This document shows positions 49,907-58,248 of a stretch of DNA of 64,000 bases, one piece after another (position 1 is the first letter of the stretch; each line of letters starts with the position of its first letter). Origin of the DNA: an uncultured Bacilli bacterium. Lineage in GTDB: Bacteria > Bacillota_I > Bacilli_A > RF39 > UBA660. The stretch is from contig CAJTZU010000001.1 in assembly GCA_910584165.1 (NCBI GenBank), positions 186,001 through 250,000 of the forward strand. Direction: 5' to 3'. A program made the position numbers and the translations under genes. Under the pieces are notes generated by a model, which was not told the origin of the DNA, did not search any database, and saw only the letters and a list, made by a program, of their open reading frames with translations.

Positions 49907-50953
49907 CTATCCTAAATCATACTTTTCTATTAAACGATATATTTTTTCTGTAATTTCTTTTCGGCTTTCTCTAAGGGGCATATTTTCCCTAGAAGGATGA
50001 ATAGAATTGGAAAAAAAGATAATCGCTATATCATTAGTTCTATCAATTAAAATATGGTGTCCTGGAAATCCAGTATGATAAATAGCATCCTCACCACATA
50101 CTTCTTTACAAACAGGAGAACTTTTTCCATAAATCCATCCAATTGTTCTCCTAATACCACTACTATCGATAAATAATGGAGAAAACCATAAATCGATATA
50201 TTTCTTTTCTAAGAATTCTTTTCCTTGATAAAAGCCATCATTTAGTATCATCATAAGAAAATGACTCATATCTAAAACTGTAGAAAAGACTCCAGCATGT
50301 CCTGCAATCCCATCTAAAAAAGCAGCTTTCTCATCATGGACAGTTCCCCAAACAAGACCTCTATCATCAGTTAATTCCATAGGAACACATCTTTTTTTGT
50401 CAGTAGGGTTATAGCTTGTATCCATCATTTCTAATGGCTCAAAAATAAGAGTACGAGCTAAAACATCTAAGGAATTACCAAATATTTTTTCTATAATAAA
50501 TCCTAGTAAAATGAAGTTAACATCAATATATTTTACATCTTCTCCTGGTTGAAACATTCTATCTAATTTCTCAATAAATTCTTTTTTATCTATTAAATGA
50601 AATTTATCAAAAGTAGGTTTTAAACCAGAAGAATGTGTAAGTAAATGAAGAATTTGAATATCTTCATAAGGAAATTCTTCAATATAGTCTTTTACATAAT
50701 TCTCTAATTTTATTTTTTTATCACGGATTAAAAAAGAAATTAACGTATTAGTTACTAACAATTTCGTAATACTTGCAATATCATACAAATTATGAGTATC
50801 ATTCTCCTCCCTTTCAGGAATTAACGATTTATAGCCAACACTTGAAAATATAGTTTCTTGACTAGTAATGATACTGTAATTACAACCTGGAAATACTTTT
50901 TTTTCTACTAATGTTTTTAAATAATTATCAAGTTCTTCTTTCATATACATCAC
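49907..50953 (-). CDS. Class C beta-lactamase-like serine hydrolase
   Basis: The 348-residue protein has the serine-hydrolase motif SITK (S61), the YxN-type element (YIDVNFILLGFIIE) and a late HxG (YHTGFPGHH). Such proteins act as D-amino-acid carboxypeptidases, esterases or penicillin-binding relatives. No signal peptide is seen, so it would be cytoplasmic. The frame opens with GTG, then ATG, and the ATG at 50944 is a likelier start. A TAAAAT box lies very close to it, so the mRNA may be nearly leaderless. Confidence 0.83.
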   Translation of the reverse strand: MMYMKEELDNYLKTLVEKKVFPGCNYSIITSQETIFSSVGYKSLIPEREENDTHNLYDIASITKLLVTNTLISFLIRDKKIKLENYVKDYIEEFPYEDIQILHLLTHSSGLKPTFDKFHLIDKKEFIEKLDRMFQPGEDVKYIDVNFILLGFIIEKIFGNSLDVLARTLIFEPLEMMDTSYNPTDKKRCVPMELTDDRGLVWGTVHDEKAAFLDGIAGHAGVFSTVLDMSHFLMMILNDGFYQGKEFLEKKYIDLWFSPLFIDSSGIRRTIGWIYGKSSPVCKEVCGEDAIYHTGFPGHHILIDRTNDIAIIFFSNSIHPSRENMPLRESRKEITEKIYRLIEKYDLG

Positions 50954-50983
50954 AAATTTATTTTAACACAGTTTGTCCTAAAT

Positions 50984-51008
50984 AAAAAGAACCTTAGGTT
51001 CTTTCTAA
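50984..51008 (-). terminator. Terminator of the radical SAM-MazG gene
   Basis: The stem AAGAACC/GGTTCTT (50987-50993 and 50997-51003) with a 3-nt loop is followed by TTTATTT on the minus strand. It separates the gene from the serine hydrolase. Confidence 0.8.
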
Positions 51009-52672
51009 ATATGTTTTTCATAGGGCTTTTCTATACTTACCTCACTTGTCTTATATTCTGTAAGTAAATCAATTCTACCATTAGATATGACAGTATCAAA
51101 TCCTTTCTCATAACGAGATTTTAGTTTTTCTATATTAAGACGAGCTGGTACTTCAATAGAAATGCCTAATTCATGATTAACAATAGCTGTTAAAACTACC
51201 ATAAAACTAGCACTAAGTTTTATCACTTCTTTTCTATCTTGAGCATATAACAACTTACAAGCAGTAGCTACTAAATCTTTCCAATACGTATCAAAATCGT
51301 AGTCGCTAGAAAAGTTATCTAAAGAAGATAGCAGATAGTATTTAGAATGCGGTGTAAAAAGACATTCAGGATCTTTCCTCTTAACACATTTTTCAACATC
51401 TTCTTCTCCAATTGGAGTTCTAGTAGATGGAACTTTTCTTTTATATCCTAATAAAGATTCTCCAATTTCTTCAAAAGAAACACCATAAGAATTACTTAAA
51501 GAAGCCGCAATATACCACATGATATCTCCTGCTTCAATTGCCAAATTTTTACGGATTTTTTCTTGATTTTCTTCTGTTAACTCATGAGTTTTTAATTTTT
51601 TAAAAGAGTCAAAAAATTCTCCTAATTCTCCAATGATTCCAAGTTCTCCATTCATTCTTTTTATTTTATTAGAACCAAAGTCTTTCATTGTTCTTAATGC
51701 TTGGTCGCCATATTCTTGAAATGTTAAATGCGTACTATCTACAAACGCTATCATCTTTTGTCCTAAGCATCCACCTTTACAACATGCAAATTGTGGACAT
51801 TTTATGCATTCATCAGAAGATTCCACTTTATACTTTCGAATCGCTTCGAAATAAGATGATGTATAAATATCTCCCAAAGATGATTCATAAATATTTCCAC
51901 CACTTCCTAAATAATCAAAATACTTCATCGCATCACATGGATAGACATTGCCATCAAAACCTACTATCATTGTTTTATCAGCAGCAGTACAAGGAGTATG
52001 AGTAATTCCTAAATAATTCCAAGGGCTACCTAATCTTAATTTATCACCATATTGTCTTTTCCAATATTCAATATCTTCTTTTAACCCTAACGTTTCTTCT
52101 TTTGTTAATAACAATCCTCTATCGCCTCGTCCATGAGGAACAAATCGCAATAAAGAAAACCTAGAAGTTTTATTTTCAGGTAAAGAGAAAAATAAATCTA
52201 AAGCTTCCTGAATATTTAGATACGTTAGTTTAGTAACTGCATGGTGAACACCTAATGTAATATCAGTTTCTTGTAATAACTTTGGAAAAAATTCCAGTAA
52301 TTTTTGAAGATTAACAGCACCATCTCTAGTAAGTCTCCAAGTAGTGGAATAAATCATTTCACCTAATCCATAAAATGTTAAATTTCTAATTTGCTCTATG
52401 GTTTTATCATTAGGCGTTGCCATCGTATAAAGTTTACTTTTCATTCCCTGATTAGAAGCATAATCCACTACTTCCTCCAAATAAGGATATAAAGTTGCCT
52501 CACCACCTGTAAAAACAATAGAATGAGCACCTAATTCTCTTGCTTCTCTAATCACTCTTTTTACAATAGACGGTTTCATCGAAATATAGTTTTTATTAAT
52601 TGCATTACTAGAGCAGTGAATGCACATTCTTTCACAACGCTCTGTTAATTCTATTTTTACCTCTTTTAACAT
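51005..52672 (-). CDS. Radical SAM/SPASM protein fused to a MazG-like domain
   Basis: The 555-residue protein starts with a radical SAM core: C13xxxC17xxC20 (TERCERMCIHC), then the GGE motif in FTGGEATLYP. A SPASM/twitch-like region at about residues 225-310 has many Cys (PCTAAD, VYPCDAMKY, CIKCPQFACCKGGC). From about residue 340 a MazG-like NTP pyrophosphatase pattern follows: IGELGEFFDSF, then AIEAGDIMWYIAASLSNSYGVSFEEIGE, and after an insertion of about 90 residues a MazG-type end (ARLNIEKLKSRYEKGFD). It has a TGCTATAAT promoter and stands alone. The product is unknown; a nucleotide or nucleotide-linked peptide is one inference. Confidence 0.82.
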   Translation of the reverse strand: MLKEVKIELTERCERMCIHCSSNAINKNYISMKPSIVKRVIREARELGAHSIVFTGGEATLYPYLEEVVDYASNQGMKSKLYTMATPNDKTIEQIRNLTFYGLGEMIYSTTWRLTRDGAVNLQKLLEFFPKLLQETDITLGVHHAVTKLTYLNIQEALDLFFSLPENKTSRFSLLRFVPHGRGDRGLLLTKEETLGLKEDIEYWKRQYGDKLRLGSPWNYLGITHTPCTAADKTMIVGFDGNVYPCDAMKYFDYLGSGGNIYESSLGDIYTSSYFEAIRKYKVESSDECIKCPQFACCKGGCLGQKMIAFVDSTHLTFQEYGDQALRTMKDFGSNKIKRMNGELGIIGELGEFFDSFKKLKTHELTEENQEKIRKNLAIEAGDIMWYIAASLSNSYGVSFEEIGESLLGYKRKVPSTRTPIGEEDVEKCVKRKDPECLFTPHSKYYLLSSLDNFSSDYDFDTYWKDLVATACKLLYAQDRKEVIKLSASFMVVLTAIVNHELGISIEVPARLNIEKLKSRYEKGFDTVISNGRIDLLTEYKTSEVSIEKPYEKHI

Positions 52673-52689
52673 AAAGTCACCTCAAATGC

Positions 52690-52733
52690 CTTTATTATAG
52701 CAAATTGTAATTAAAAAGAAAAGTTGTTATAAT
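52690..52733. promoter_or_regulatory. Divergent promoters of the radical SAM-MazG gene and yigZ
   Basis: On the plus strand TTGTAA (52705-52710), 17 nt and TATAAT (52728-52733), with TGT before it, serve yigZ. On the minus strand an extended -10 TGCTATAAT near 52694-52702 serves the radical SAM gene. The two start sites lie about 40 bases apart. Confidence 0.6.
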
Positions 52734-52748
52734 ATTTTTGGTGGTTTT

Positions 52749-53333
52749 ATGCAATCCATATCTCAAAAAGTACTATCTACTATCGAAATTCAAAAATCTA
52801 AATTTGTTTGTATCTTAATTCCTCTTAACAAATTAGAAGATGTAAAAATAGAACTAGAAAACATAAAAAAAGAATATAAATGCGCTACTCACTATTGCTA
52901 TGGATATATTTTTGACCAAATGAAAAGATTTTCTGATGATGGAGAGCCCGGCGGTACGGCAGGAATGCCTATTCTAAAAGTATTAGAAAATCATTCTTTT
53001 AATCATGTTTTAGCAGTGGTAGTAAGATACTTTGGTGGCATTAAGTTAGGCGCTGGTGGACTTGTTAGGGCTTATACAAATAGTGTAGTAGACGCAATTG
53101 AGAAATGCGAAAAAATAAATTTGATTGTAGGAATAAAATTAAAGATTTCTTTTTCTTATAATCAAGAAAAGAATATTCAAAATATTCTTTCTCCTTATCC
53201 TATTTTAGAAAAAGATTATCAGGAAGAGATTTCCTATACTTTATTTCTACCACAAAATTATCTAGAAAATCTTAAAAACTATTCCTATCAAATATTAGAA
53301 GAAAATGTCTTAGGTGAAGAAAAAAAAGCCTAA
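52749..53333 (+). CDS. yigZ: YigZ/IMPACT family protein
   Basis: The 194-residue protein has the IMPACT N-terminal signature: KSKFVCIL, ATHYCYGYIFD, FSDDGEPGGTAGMPIL, VVVRYFGGIKLGAGGLVRAYTNSV. A C-terminal DUF1949-like domain follows. Eukaryotic IMPACT modulates GCN2; the bacterial role is unclear but often linked to translation. It has its own promoter and its stop overlaps that of the convergent gene by four bases. Confidence 0.92.
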   Translation: MQSISQKVLSTIEIQKSKFVCILIPLNKLEDVKIELENIKKEYKCATHYCYGYIFDQMKRFSDDGEPGGTAGMPILKVLENHSFNHVLAVVVRYFGGIKLGAGGLVRAYTNSVVDAIEKCEKINLIVGIKLKISFSYNQEKNIQNILSPYPILEKDYQEEISYTLFLPQNYLENLKNYSYQILEENVLGEEKKA

Positions 53334-53683
53334 GCTTTTTTTAGTTTTACTTCATCTCTTACAAGTGCTACAGAAGCAGATATAATTAAAATAATTCCTA
53401 CTCCTGCTAGAAATAAAGATTTAAATCCACAATCATCCGCTGTACAATATTCTATGTTTTGATATTCTACAATTCCCTTTATTGTTAAAATAATTCCTAT
53501 TAAAATAAAAATAAGCATAAATACTTTTCCAACTGGAAATTCTTGTTTAATAACAAATTCTTTCTCTTCTTCTTGTTCCTCCTCTGGATGCTCTACTACC
53601 ATATGACAAATAGGACAAGACTTTTCATCTTCCTTTAAAGCTGTGCCACAGTTTAAACAACGTAATTTTTTCTTTCTTCCCAT
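53330..53683 (-). CDS. Zinc-ribbon protein with two membrane helices
   Basis: The 117-residue protein has a zinc ribbon at the start (CLNCGTA and CPICHMV), an acidic linker of Glu residues and two membrane helices (about residues 50-68 and 88-108). It resembles other small zinc-ribbon membrane proteins in Firmicutes, function unknown. I chose the ATG at 53683 because GTAGGAATG precedes it; the longer frame lacks a ribosome site. It is convergent with yigZ. Confidence 0.7.
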   Translation of the reverse strand: MGRKKKLRCLNCGTALKEDEKSCPICHMVVEHPEEEQEEEKEFVIKQEFPVGKVFMLIFILIGIILTIKGIVEYQNIEYCTADDCGFKSLFLAGVGIILIISASVALVRDEVKLKKA

Positions 53684-53721
53684 ATTATCATTCCTACTCT
53701 GATAATATTTTATCATGTTTA

Positions 53722-53756
53722 TAAAAAAAAAGGAAGAATTTTATTTTCCTTCCATT
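53722..53756 (-). terminator. Terminator of tsf
   Basis: The stem GGAAG(G)A / TTCTTCC (53731-53754) is followed by nine T on the minus strand and overlaps the end of tsf. Confidence 0.78.
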
Positions 53757-54619
53757 TGTTTTGCAACTTCTTCAGCAAAATTTTCTTCCCTTTTTTCCAT
53801 TCCTTCTCCAACTTCAAAACGAGTCATTGAAACAATAGAGCCACCATTATTTTGAACAAATTTAGCAACTGTTTCTTTGTTTTCTGCTTTTACGAAGATT
53901 TGATTTTCTAAACATACTTCTTCATAATATTTATTAACTTTTCCAACAAGAATTTGCTCAATCTTATCAGCTGGTTTTCCTTCATTAGCAAGTTGTTCTC
54001 TCATGATTTCTTTTTCTTTCTCTAATACTTCAGTTGGAACATCACTAGATTTTACATATGCAGGTCTCATAGCTGCTGAATGCATAGATACATCTTTAGC
54101 AACTTCTGAAGAAGCTCCCTTTACTACAGTTAAAACAGCAATTTTACCACCCATATGAATATAATCACCGAATGCTTCATCATCTGATTTTACAATTCTT
54201 TCAAATCTTCTGAAACTTAATTTTTCTCCAATTTTTGCTGTCTTATTAACAATTAAATCATTAATTGTTCCTTCACTAGAAGATAATGCTAAAACTTCTT
54301 CATTTGTCTTAACATCATTATTTACAATTGCTGAAAGAATCTCTTCTACCATAGAAGTAAATTCCTCATTTTTAGCAACAAAGTCTGTTTCTGAATTTAC
54401 TTCAACGATAGCAGCTACATTGCCCTCTATTTTTATAGCAGCAATTCCTTCTGCAGCAATACGATCTGCTTTTTTAGCCGCTTTAGAAATTCCTTTTTCT
54501 CTTAACCAATCTGCTGCAGCATCTAAATTTCCTTCTGTTGCTTCTAACGCTTTTTTACAGTCAAGCATTCCTGCCCCAGTTTTTTCTCTTAATTCTTTAA
54601 CTAAACTAGCACTTATCAT
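53741..54619 (-). CDS. tsf: Elongation factor Ts
   Basis: The 292-residue protein has the EF-Ts hallmarks: VKELREKTGAGMLDCKKALEATEGNLDAAADWLREKG, then SETDFVAKN and the core dimer-like domain (MHSAAMRPAYV). EF-Ts recycles EF-Tu. I chose the ATG at 54619 after GAGGAGGAAT; the longer frame is unlikely. A hairpin terminator or attenuator separates it from rpsB. Confidence 0.96.
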   Translation of the reverse strand: MISASLVKELREKTGAGMLDCKKALEATEGNLDAAADWLREKGISKAAKKADRIAAEGIAAIKIEGNVAAIVEVNSETDFVAKNEEFTSMVEEILSAIVNNDVKTNEEVLALSSSEGTINDLIVNKTAKIGEKLSFRRFERIVKSDDEAFGDYIHMGGKIAVLTVVKGASSEVAKDVSMHSAAMRPAYVKSSDVPTEVLEKEKEIMREQLANEGKPADKIEQILVGKVNKYYEEVCLENQIFVKAENKETVAKFVQNNGGSIVSMTRFEVGEGMEKREENFAEEVAKQMEGK

Positions 54620-54639
54620 AATATTCCTCCTCTTATACA

Positions 54640-54670
54640 AAATAAAGATGATTAAAAAATCATCTTTAAT
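54640..54670 (-). terminator. Terminator/attenuator between rpsB and tsf
   Basis: A 10-bp perfect stem AAAGATGATT/AATCATCTTT (54644-54653 with 54658-54667), 4-nt loop, is followed by ATTTTG on the minus strand. The T run is weak, so partial read-through into tsf is likely. Confidence 0.68.
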
Positions 54671-54673
54671 AAT

Positions 54674-55687
54674 TTATTTTAAAGCTTCTAATAATTCAGC
54701 TTTTTTCATTGTAGAATAACCTTTTACTTCTTTAGCTTTTGCTAAATCACGAAGTTCTGAAACTGTTTTCTCTGTTAAATCTTCTTTAACTTCGGCTTTT
54801 TGTGGTTCAACAGTTTTTTCTTCTTTTGTCATTTTTGGCTCTTCTTTTGAATCTTTTTCTACTTTATTAAATGATTTTTTATTGCGATCAAATGGTTTTT
54901 TCTCAAATGTTCTTTTTTCTTCTTTTCTTCTTACAGATTCAACAGCACGTTGCATAATATCAGTACCATTTTCATCTGTTTTTCCACTAACGTAGTCAGT
55001 AATATGTCCACCATTAGCTTCAATAATAGCATTATTCATAACACCAATAATTAATTTTACAGCACGAATTGCATCATCATTAGCTGGAATTACATAATCT
55101 ACCATATCTGGATCACAGTTAGTATCTACAATACCAAATACTGGAATATTTAACTTTCTAGCTTCACGAATAGCAATTTCTTCTTTAGATGGATCTACGA
55201 TAAACATAGCTTGTGGTAATTTATCCATATTGCGAATACCACATAATAATTTATCTAATTTAGCATATTCTTTCTTTAAACCTACTACTTCTTTTTTAGG
55301 TAATACATCAAATACACCATTTTCTTCCATCTTCTCGATTTCTTCTAATCTTTTAATTCTCTTTCTAATTGTTTTAAAATTAGTAAGAGTTCCCCCTAAC
55401 CACCTTTCAGTTACATAATAAGAATCACTCTTAAGTGCTTCCTCTTTTGCTGCTTCACTAGCTTGTTTTCTAGTTCCTACAAAGATAGTCTTTCCACCAT
55501 TTTTTGCGATTTCATAAAGTGCAGCATAAGCCTCTTCAATCTTCTTAGCTGTCTTTTGTAAATCAATAATATAAATATCATCTCTTGAAGTAAAAATATA
55601 CTCTTTCATTTTTGGATTCCATCTTTTTGTTTGATGTCCAAAATGAACTCCTGCTTCTAGCAATAAATTCATTGATACTACTGCCAT
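54674..55687 (-). CDS. rpsB: 30S ribosomal protein S2 with a C-terminal extension
   Basis: The 337-residue protein has a complete S2 core to about residue 235: VHFGHQTKRWNPKMKEYIF, RWLGGTLTNF, GIVDTNCDPD. A long charged tail follows and ends in a SAP/Rho N-like segment (LTEKTVSELRDLAKAKEV, then GYSTMKKAELLEAL), about 100 residues beyond usual S2. S2 binds the 30S neck. The tail may bind RNA, but that is inference. A leader upstream may control it. Confidence 0.95.
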   Translation of the reverse strand: MAVVSMNLLLEAGVHFGHQTKRWNPKMKEYIFTSRDDIYIIDLQKTAKKIEEAYAALYEIAKNGGKTIFVGTRKQASEAAKEEALKSDSYYVTERWLGGTLTNFKTIRKRIKRLEEIEKMEENGVFDVLPKKEVVGLKKEYAKLDKLLCGIRNMDKLPQAMFIVDPSKEEIAIREARKLNIPVFGIVDTNCDPDMVDYVIPANDDAIRAVKLIIGVMNNAIIEANGGHITDYVSGKTDENGTDIMQRAVESVRRKEEKRTFEKKPFDRNKKSFNKVEKDSKEEPKMTKEEKTVEPQKAEVKEDLTEKTVSELRDLAKAKEVKGYSTMKKAELLEALK

Positions 55688-55789
55688 ATTTTACACATCC
55701 TTTCGTTACTTCTTCCATTTATTTCGACTTAGAACACCACCCATTGGCACTAGGCATTCCAATCCATAAATGTGTTTTTTCAAAAAGCC
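55688..55789 (-). promoter_or_regulatory. Possible autoregulatory leader of rpsB
   Basis: The leader of about 100 nt has two notable pairings: ATTGG with CCAAT around a loop with GCCTAGTG, and ACACAT (55770-55775) with ATGTGT (55693-55698), the latter lying between AAAGG and the start codon. The second could hide the ribosome site. Ribosomal proteins often regulate their own mRNAs, so this is plausible. Confidence 0.4.
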
Positions 55790-55795
55790 ATTATT

Positions 55796-55823
55796 ATTAT
55801 ATCACAATATTTCCTTTTTTCAA
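55796..55823 (-). promoter_or_regulatory. Promoter of rpsB-tsf
   Basis: The -35 TTGAAA (55818-55823) and -10 TATAAT (55796-55801) are separated by 16 nt on the minus strand. Start near 55789. Confidence 0.78.
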
Positions 55824-55845
55824 CTATTTTTCTAACTCTTTTTTT

Positions 55846-55872
55846 GAAAAAAAAGCTAGTTTTCACTAGCCA
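55846..55872 (-). terminator. Terminator of the rimM-trmD operon
   Basis: The stem GCTAGT/ACTAGC (55855-55870) with a GAAA-type loop is followed by eight T on the minus strand, just after the last gene of the operon. Confidence 0.83.
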
Positions 55873-55874
55873 TT

Positions 55875-56366
55875 TTATCTACTTTTTCCATTGACATTCA
55901 TATTCTCATAGGAATCATCATAAGATTTTTGTCTTTCTAACATTTTCATAACTTTTAATTTTAGTTCATACTCTAAAAGTTCAATTTTTTGAACCATCAA
56001 AAGTGTATATTCTTCTCCTAAATATTTTTGATATTTATATCGGATAATATCTTTATAACGGCTTAATTCTCCTAAAATTTCATTTAAGCCACTTCCATCA
56101 GTAGAATCAGAATCATCATCAATAACATCAATAATATATTGAAGATATAAATCTAGCTTTTTCTTGATTTTTCTTTTTAGTAGTTTTTCAACAAAAGTTC
56201 TTTTAATAATTACTAACTTATTTACTACTACCCCATCGTATTGCATTTGATTTTTAGGAGTGATATTAAATCCTTCACTGATTTTTTGAAAATCAAAATA
56301 GACAACATCTCCTGGCTGAGTTTGTTTTACTATATTGTAATATTGTCTATTAGTCATAAAAATCAT
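55875..56366 (-). CDS. Unknown 163-aa protein in the rimM-trmD operon
   Basis: I do not recognise the family. The N-terminal part (QPGDVVYFDFQKISEGFN) looks beta-rich, and the C-terminal part is helical with an Asp/Ser-rich turn (DDDSDSTDGSG) and many Lys, Tyr and Leu residues. No membrane segment or signal peptide. Its ATG overlaps the trmD stop (ATGA), so it is translated with trmD. Its place suggests a role near tRNA or ribosome maturation, but that is context only. An alternative start is the ATG at 56357. Confidence 0.68.
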   Translation of the reverse strand: MIFMTNRQYYNIVKQTQPGDVVYFDFQKISEGFNITPKNQMQYDGVVVNKLVIIKRTFVEKLLKRKIKKKLDLYLQYIIDVIDDDSDSTDGSGLNEILGELSRYKDIIRYKYQKYLGEEYTLLMVQKIELLEYELKLKVMKMLERQKSYDDSYENMNVNGKSR

Positions 56367-57031
56367 CTCTCTTCTAGCAAATCAGGTCTTTTTTCTTTTG
56401 TCTTTCTAAGTTGCTCTTCATAACGCCATTTACGAATATTTTCATGATGACCAGATAGAAGAACCTCTGGTACTTTCATTCCTTCAAAATCTAAAGGTTT
56501 CGTATAAACTGGATAATCTAATAAATTTTCATGAAAAGAATCTTGAATATGAGACTCCTCTTCAATTACACCCTCTAACAGTCTTACAACACTGTCAATA
56601 ACTACCATACTAGGAATTTCTCCTCCTGTCAATACATAATCACCAATACTAATCTCTTCATCCACAAAAGAGCGGATTCTTTCATCAAATCCTTCATAAT
56701 GACCACATACTAAAATTAAATGAGAAAAATTCGCTAATTCATAAGCATGGCTCTGCTTATAGGGTCTCCCTTGTGGTGTCATCAATAAAACTCTTGATGT
56801 AGGTGTTCTTAAATCTTTAATCGCATCACAAATTGGCTGAGGCATTAAAACCATCCCAGCTCCTCCACCATAACCATAATCATCCACTTTATGATGGGGA
56901 TCTTTAGAATAATTCCTAAAATTAATAATATTAATTTCTACTTTACCAGACAATCTAGCACGTTTAATAATAGACTCCTCTAATATACCTTTAAACATTT
57001 CTGGAAATAAGGTTAATATATCAATCTTCAT
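56363..57031 (-). CDS. trmD: tRNA (guanine-N1)-methyltransferase
   Basis: The 222-residue SPOUT enzyme has MKIDILTLFPEMF, DDYGYGGGAGMVLMPQP, the knot with LVCGHYEGFDERI and ISIGDYVLTGGEIP, and the late LLSGHHENIRKWR. TrmD makes m1G37 in tRNAs with G36 and prevents frameshifts. It ends in TGA. The start overlaps the rimM end by 11 bases. Confidence 0.97.
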   Translation of the reverse strand: MKIDILTLFPEMFKGILEESIIKRARLSGKVEINIINFRNYSKDPHHKVDDYGYGGGAGMVLMPQPICDAIKDLRTPTSRVLLMTPQGRPYKQSHAYELANFSHLILVCGHYEGFDERIRSFVDEEISIGDYVLTGGEIPSMVVIDSVVRLLEGVIEEESHIQDSFHENLLDYPVYTKPLDFEGMKVPEVLLSGHHENIRKWRYEEQLRKTKEKRPDLLEER

Positions 57032-57512
57032 CTAATAGTCCCTTCATATAACGAATCTCTAATCTTTTTTTGGATAAATCAACATTTTTGATAAACTCAT
57101 TAACATTAGGAATCATATGTTTACTACCATTTTTTACTACTAAAATATCATGAGCATTAGTCTTTAAAATACTATCAACATGCCCAATATGGTTATCATT
57201 ACAATATACTTCTAATCCTATTAAATCTTCATCCAAATATCCATCATACTCAATATCAGAACGATTTACATACATAGGCTCATTTTTATAAATGATAACA
57301 TCGTCTATATGATTTTTATCTTTAAAAGTAACCATATCGTAATTCTTATGTACACGGTGTGTATTAATAATTTCTTCTTTATGATTTTTACCAATATAGC
57401 ATTTTCTATTGGTCATAAAAACAGTGTCTTTAAATTTAAAGTCACTAACAATTCTAATTTCTCCTTTTAAACCGTGGGTATTTACAATATCTCCCACATA
57501 TATATAATCCAT
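57021..57512 (-). CDS. rimM: 16S rRNA processing protein RimM
   Basis: The 163-residue protein begins YVGDIVNTHGLKGEIRIVSDF and has a PRC-barrel part (DLIGLEVYCNDNHIGHVDSIL) and the ending MIPNVNEFIKNVDLSKKRLEIRYMKGLLDE. RimM helps mature the 30S head. It is the first gene of the rimM-trmD pair and lies behind a SpoU methyltransferase gene. Confidence 0.94.
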   Translation of the reverse strand: MDYIYVGDIVNTHGLKGEIRIVSDFKFKDTVFMTNRKCYIGKNHKEEIINTHRVHKNYDMVTFKDKNHIDDVIIYKNEPMYVNRSDIEYDGYLDEDLIGLEVYCNDNHIGHVDSILKTNAHDILVVKNGSKHMIPNVNEFIKNVDLSKKRLEIRYMKGLLDED

Positions 57513-57519
57513 ACTACAC

Positions 57520-58248
57520 CTACTTATCTAATTCATACATAAGAATACTTGCCGCTACTCCTACATTTAAACTCTCACATCTCTCATCCATATTAATATA
57601 AGCAAATAAATCACAATAGTTTGCTACTTTATCGCTCATACCTTTTCCTTCATTACCAACTATTATAGCAAATAACTTTCCTTTTTCAACATTTTTTATA
57701 CTTACTCCACCAGTTACTTTTGTTCCCATAATAGTATAACCTTTTTTTTGCAATTGAGGTAATAGTTCTTCTAAATCACCAACTACAATATTTACTTGAA
57801 ATAATAATCCTTGAGTTGCTCTTAATACTTTCTCATTATAGACATCTACAGTATCTTTACTTAAAACAATAGTATCTACATGAAAAGCTACCGCACTCCT
57901 AATAATAGTCCCCAAATTTCCAGGATCTTGAATATTATCTAAAACAATAACATTCCCAATAATTTCTTTCCTATCTAACTTTTTACAAACACCCATAATT
58001 GGTTGAGGAGTTTCTAATTCTGATAAATAAGAAAGAACCTGATTAGATACAACAATAGTATCAATATCTAAGGAAAAAGAAGTTCCTTCCCTGATAATTA
58101 AAGTTTCTAAAATACCTCTTTTATAGGCCTCTATCACAAGATGTTCTCCCTCAATCAAGAAAAGATTCTCCTTATCACGATATTTCTTACTACGTAACTT
58201 TTTGAAATCCTTAATAGTTTGATTTTCTATTGATTCAATTCGTTTCAT
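57520..58248 (-). CDS. TrmH/SpoU-family RNA 2'-O-methyltransferase
   Basis: The 242-residue protein has an N-terminal substrate-binding part (NQTIKDFKKLRSKKYRDKENLFLIEGEHLV) and the SPOUT knot with IVLDNIQDPGNLGTIIRSA, FAIIVGNEGKGMS and INMDERCESLNVGVAASILMYE. It methylates the ribose of rRNA or tRNA; the site is unknown. It overlaps the pseudopilin gene end by four bases. Confidence 0.92.
   Translation of the reverse strand: MKRIESIENQTIKDFKKLRSKKYRDKENLFLIEGEHLVIEAYKRGILETLIIREGTSFSLDIDTIVVSNQVLSYLSELETPQPIMGVCKKLDRKEIIGNVIVLDNIQDPGNLGTIIRSAVAFHVDTIVLSKDTVDVYNEKVLRATQGLLFQVNIVVGDLEELLPQLQKKGYTIMGTKVTGGVSIKNVEKGKLFAIIVGNEGKGMSDKVANYCDLFAYINMDERCESLNVGVAASILMYELDK

Noticed and set aside
51005..52672. 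Radical SAM protein as a viperin-type antiviral enzyme
   Set aside because: It has a Cys-rich SPASM-like region and a MazG part, which viperins lack, and no defence genes are nearby; the idea stays open only as a loose analogy.
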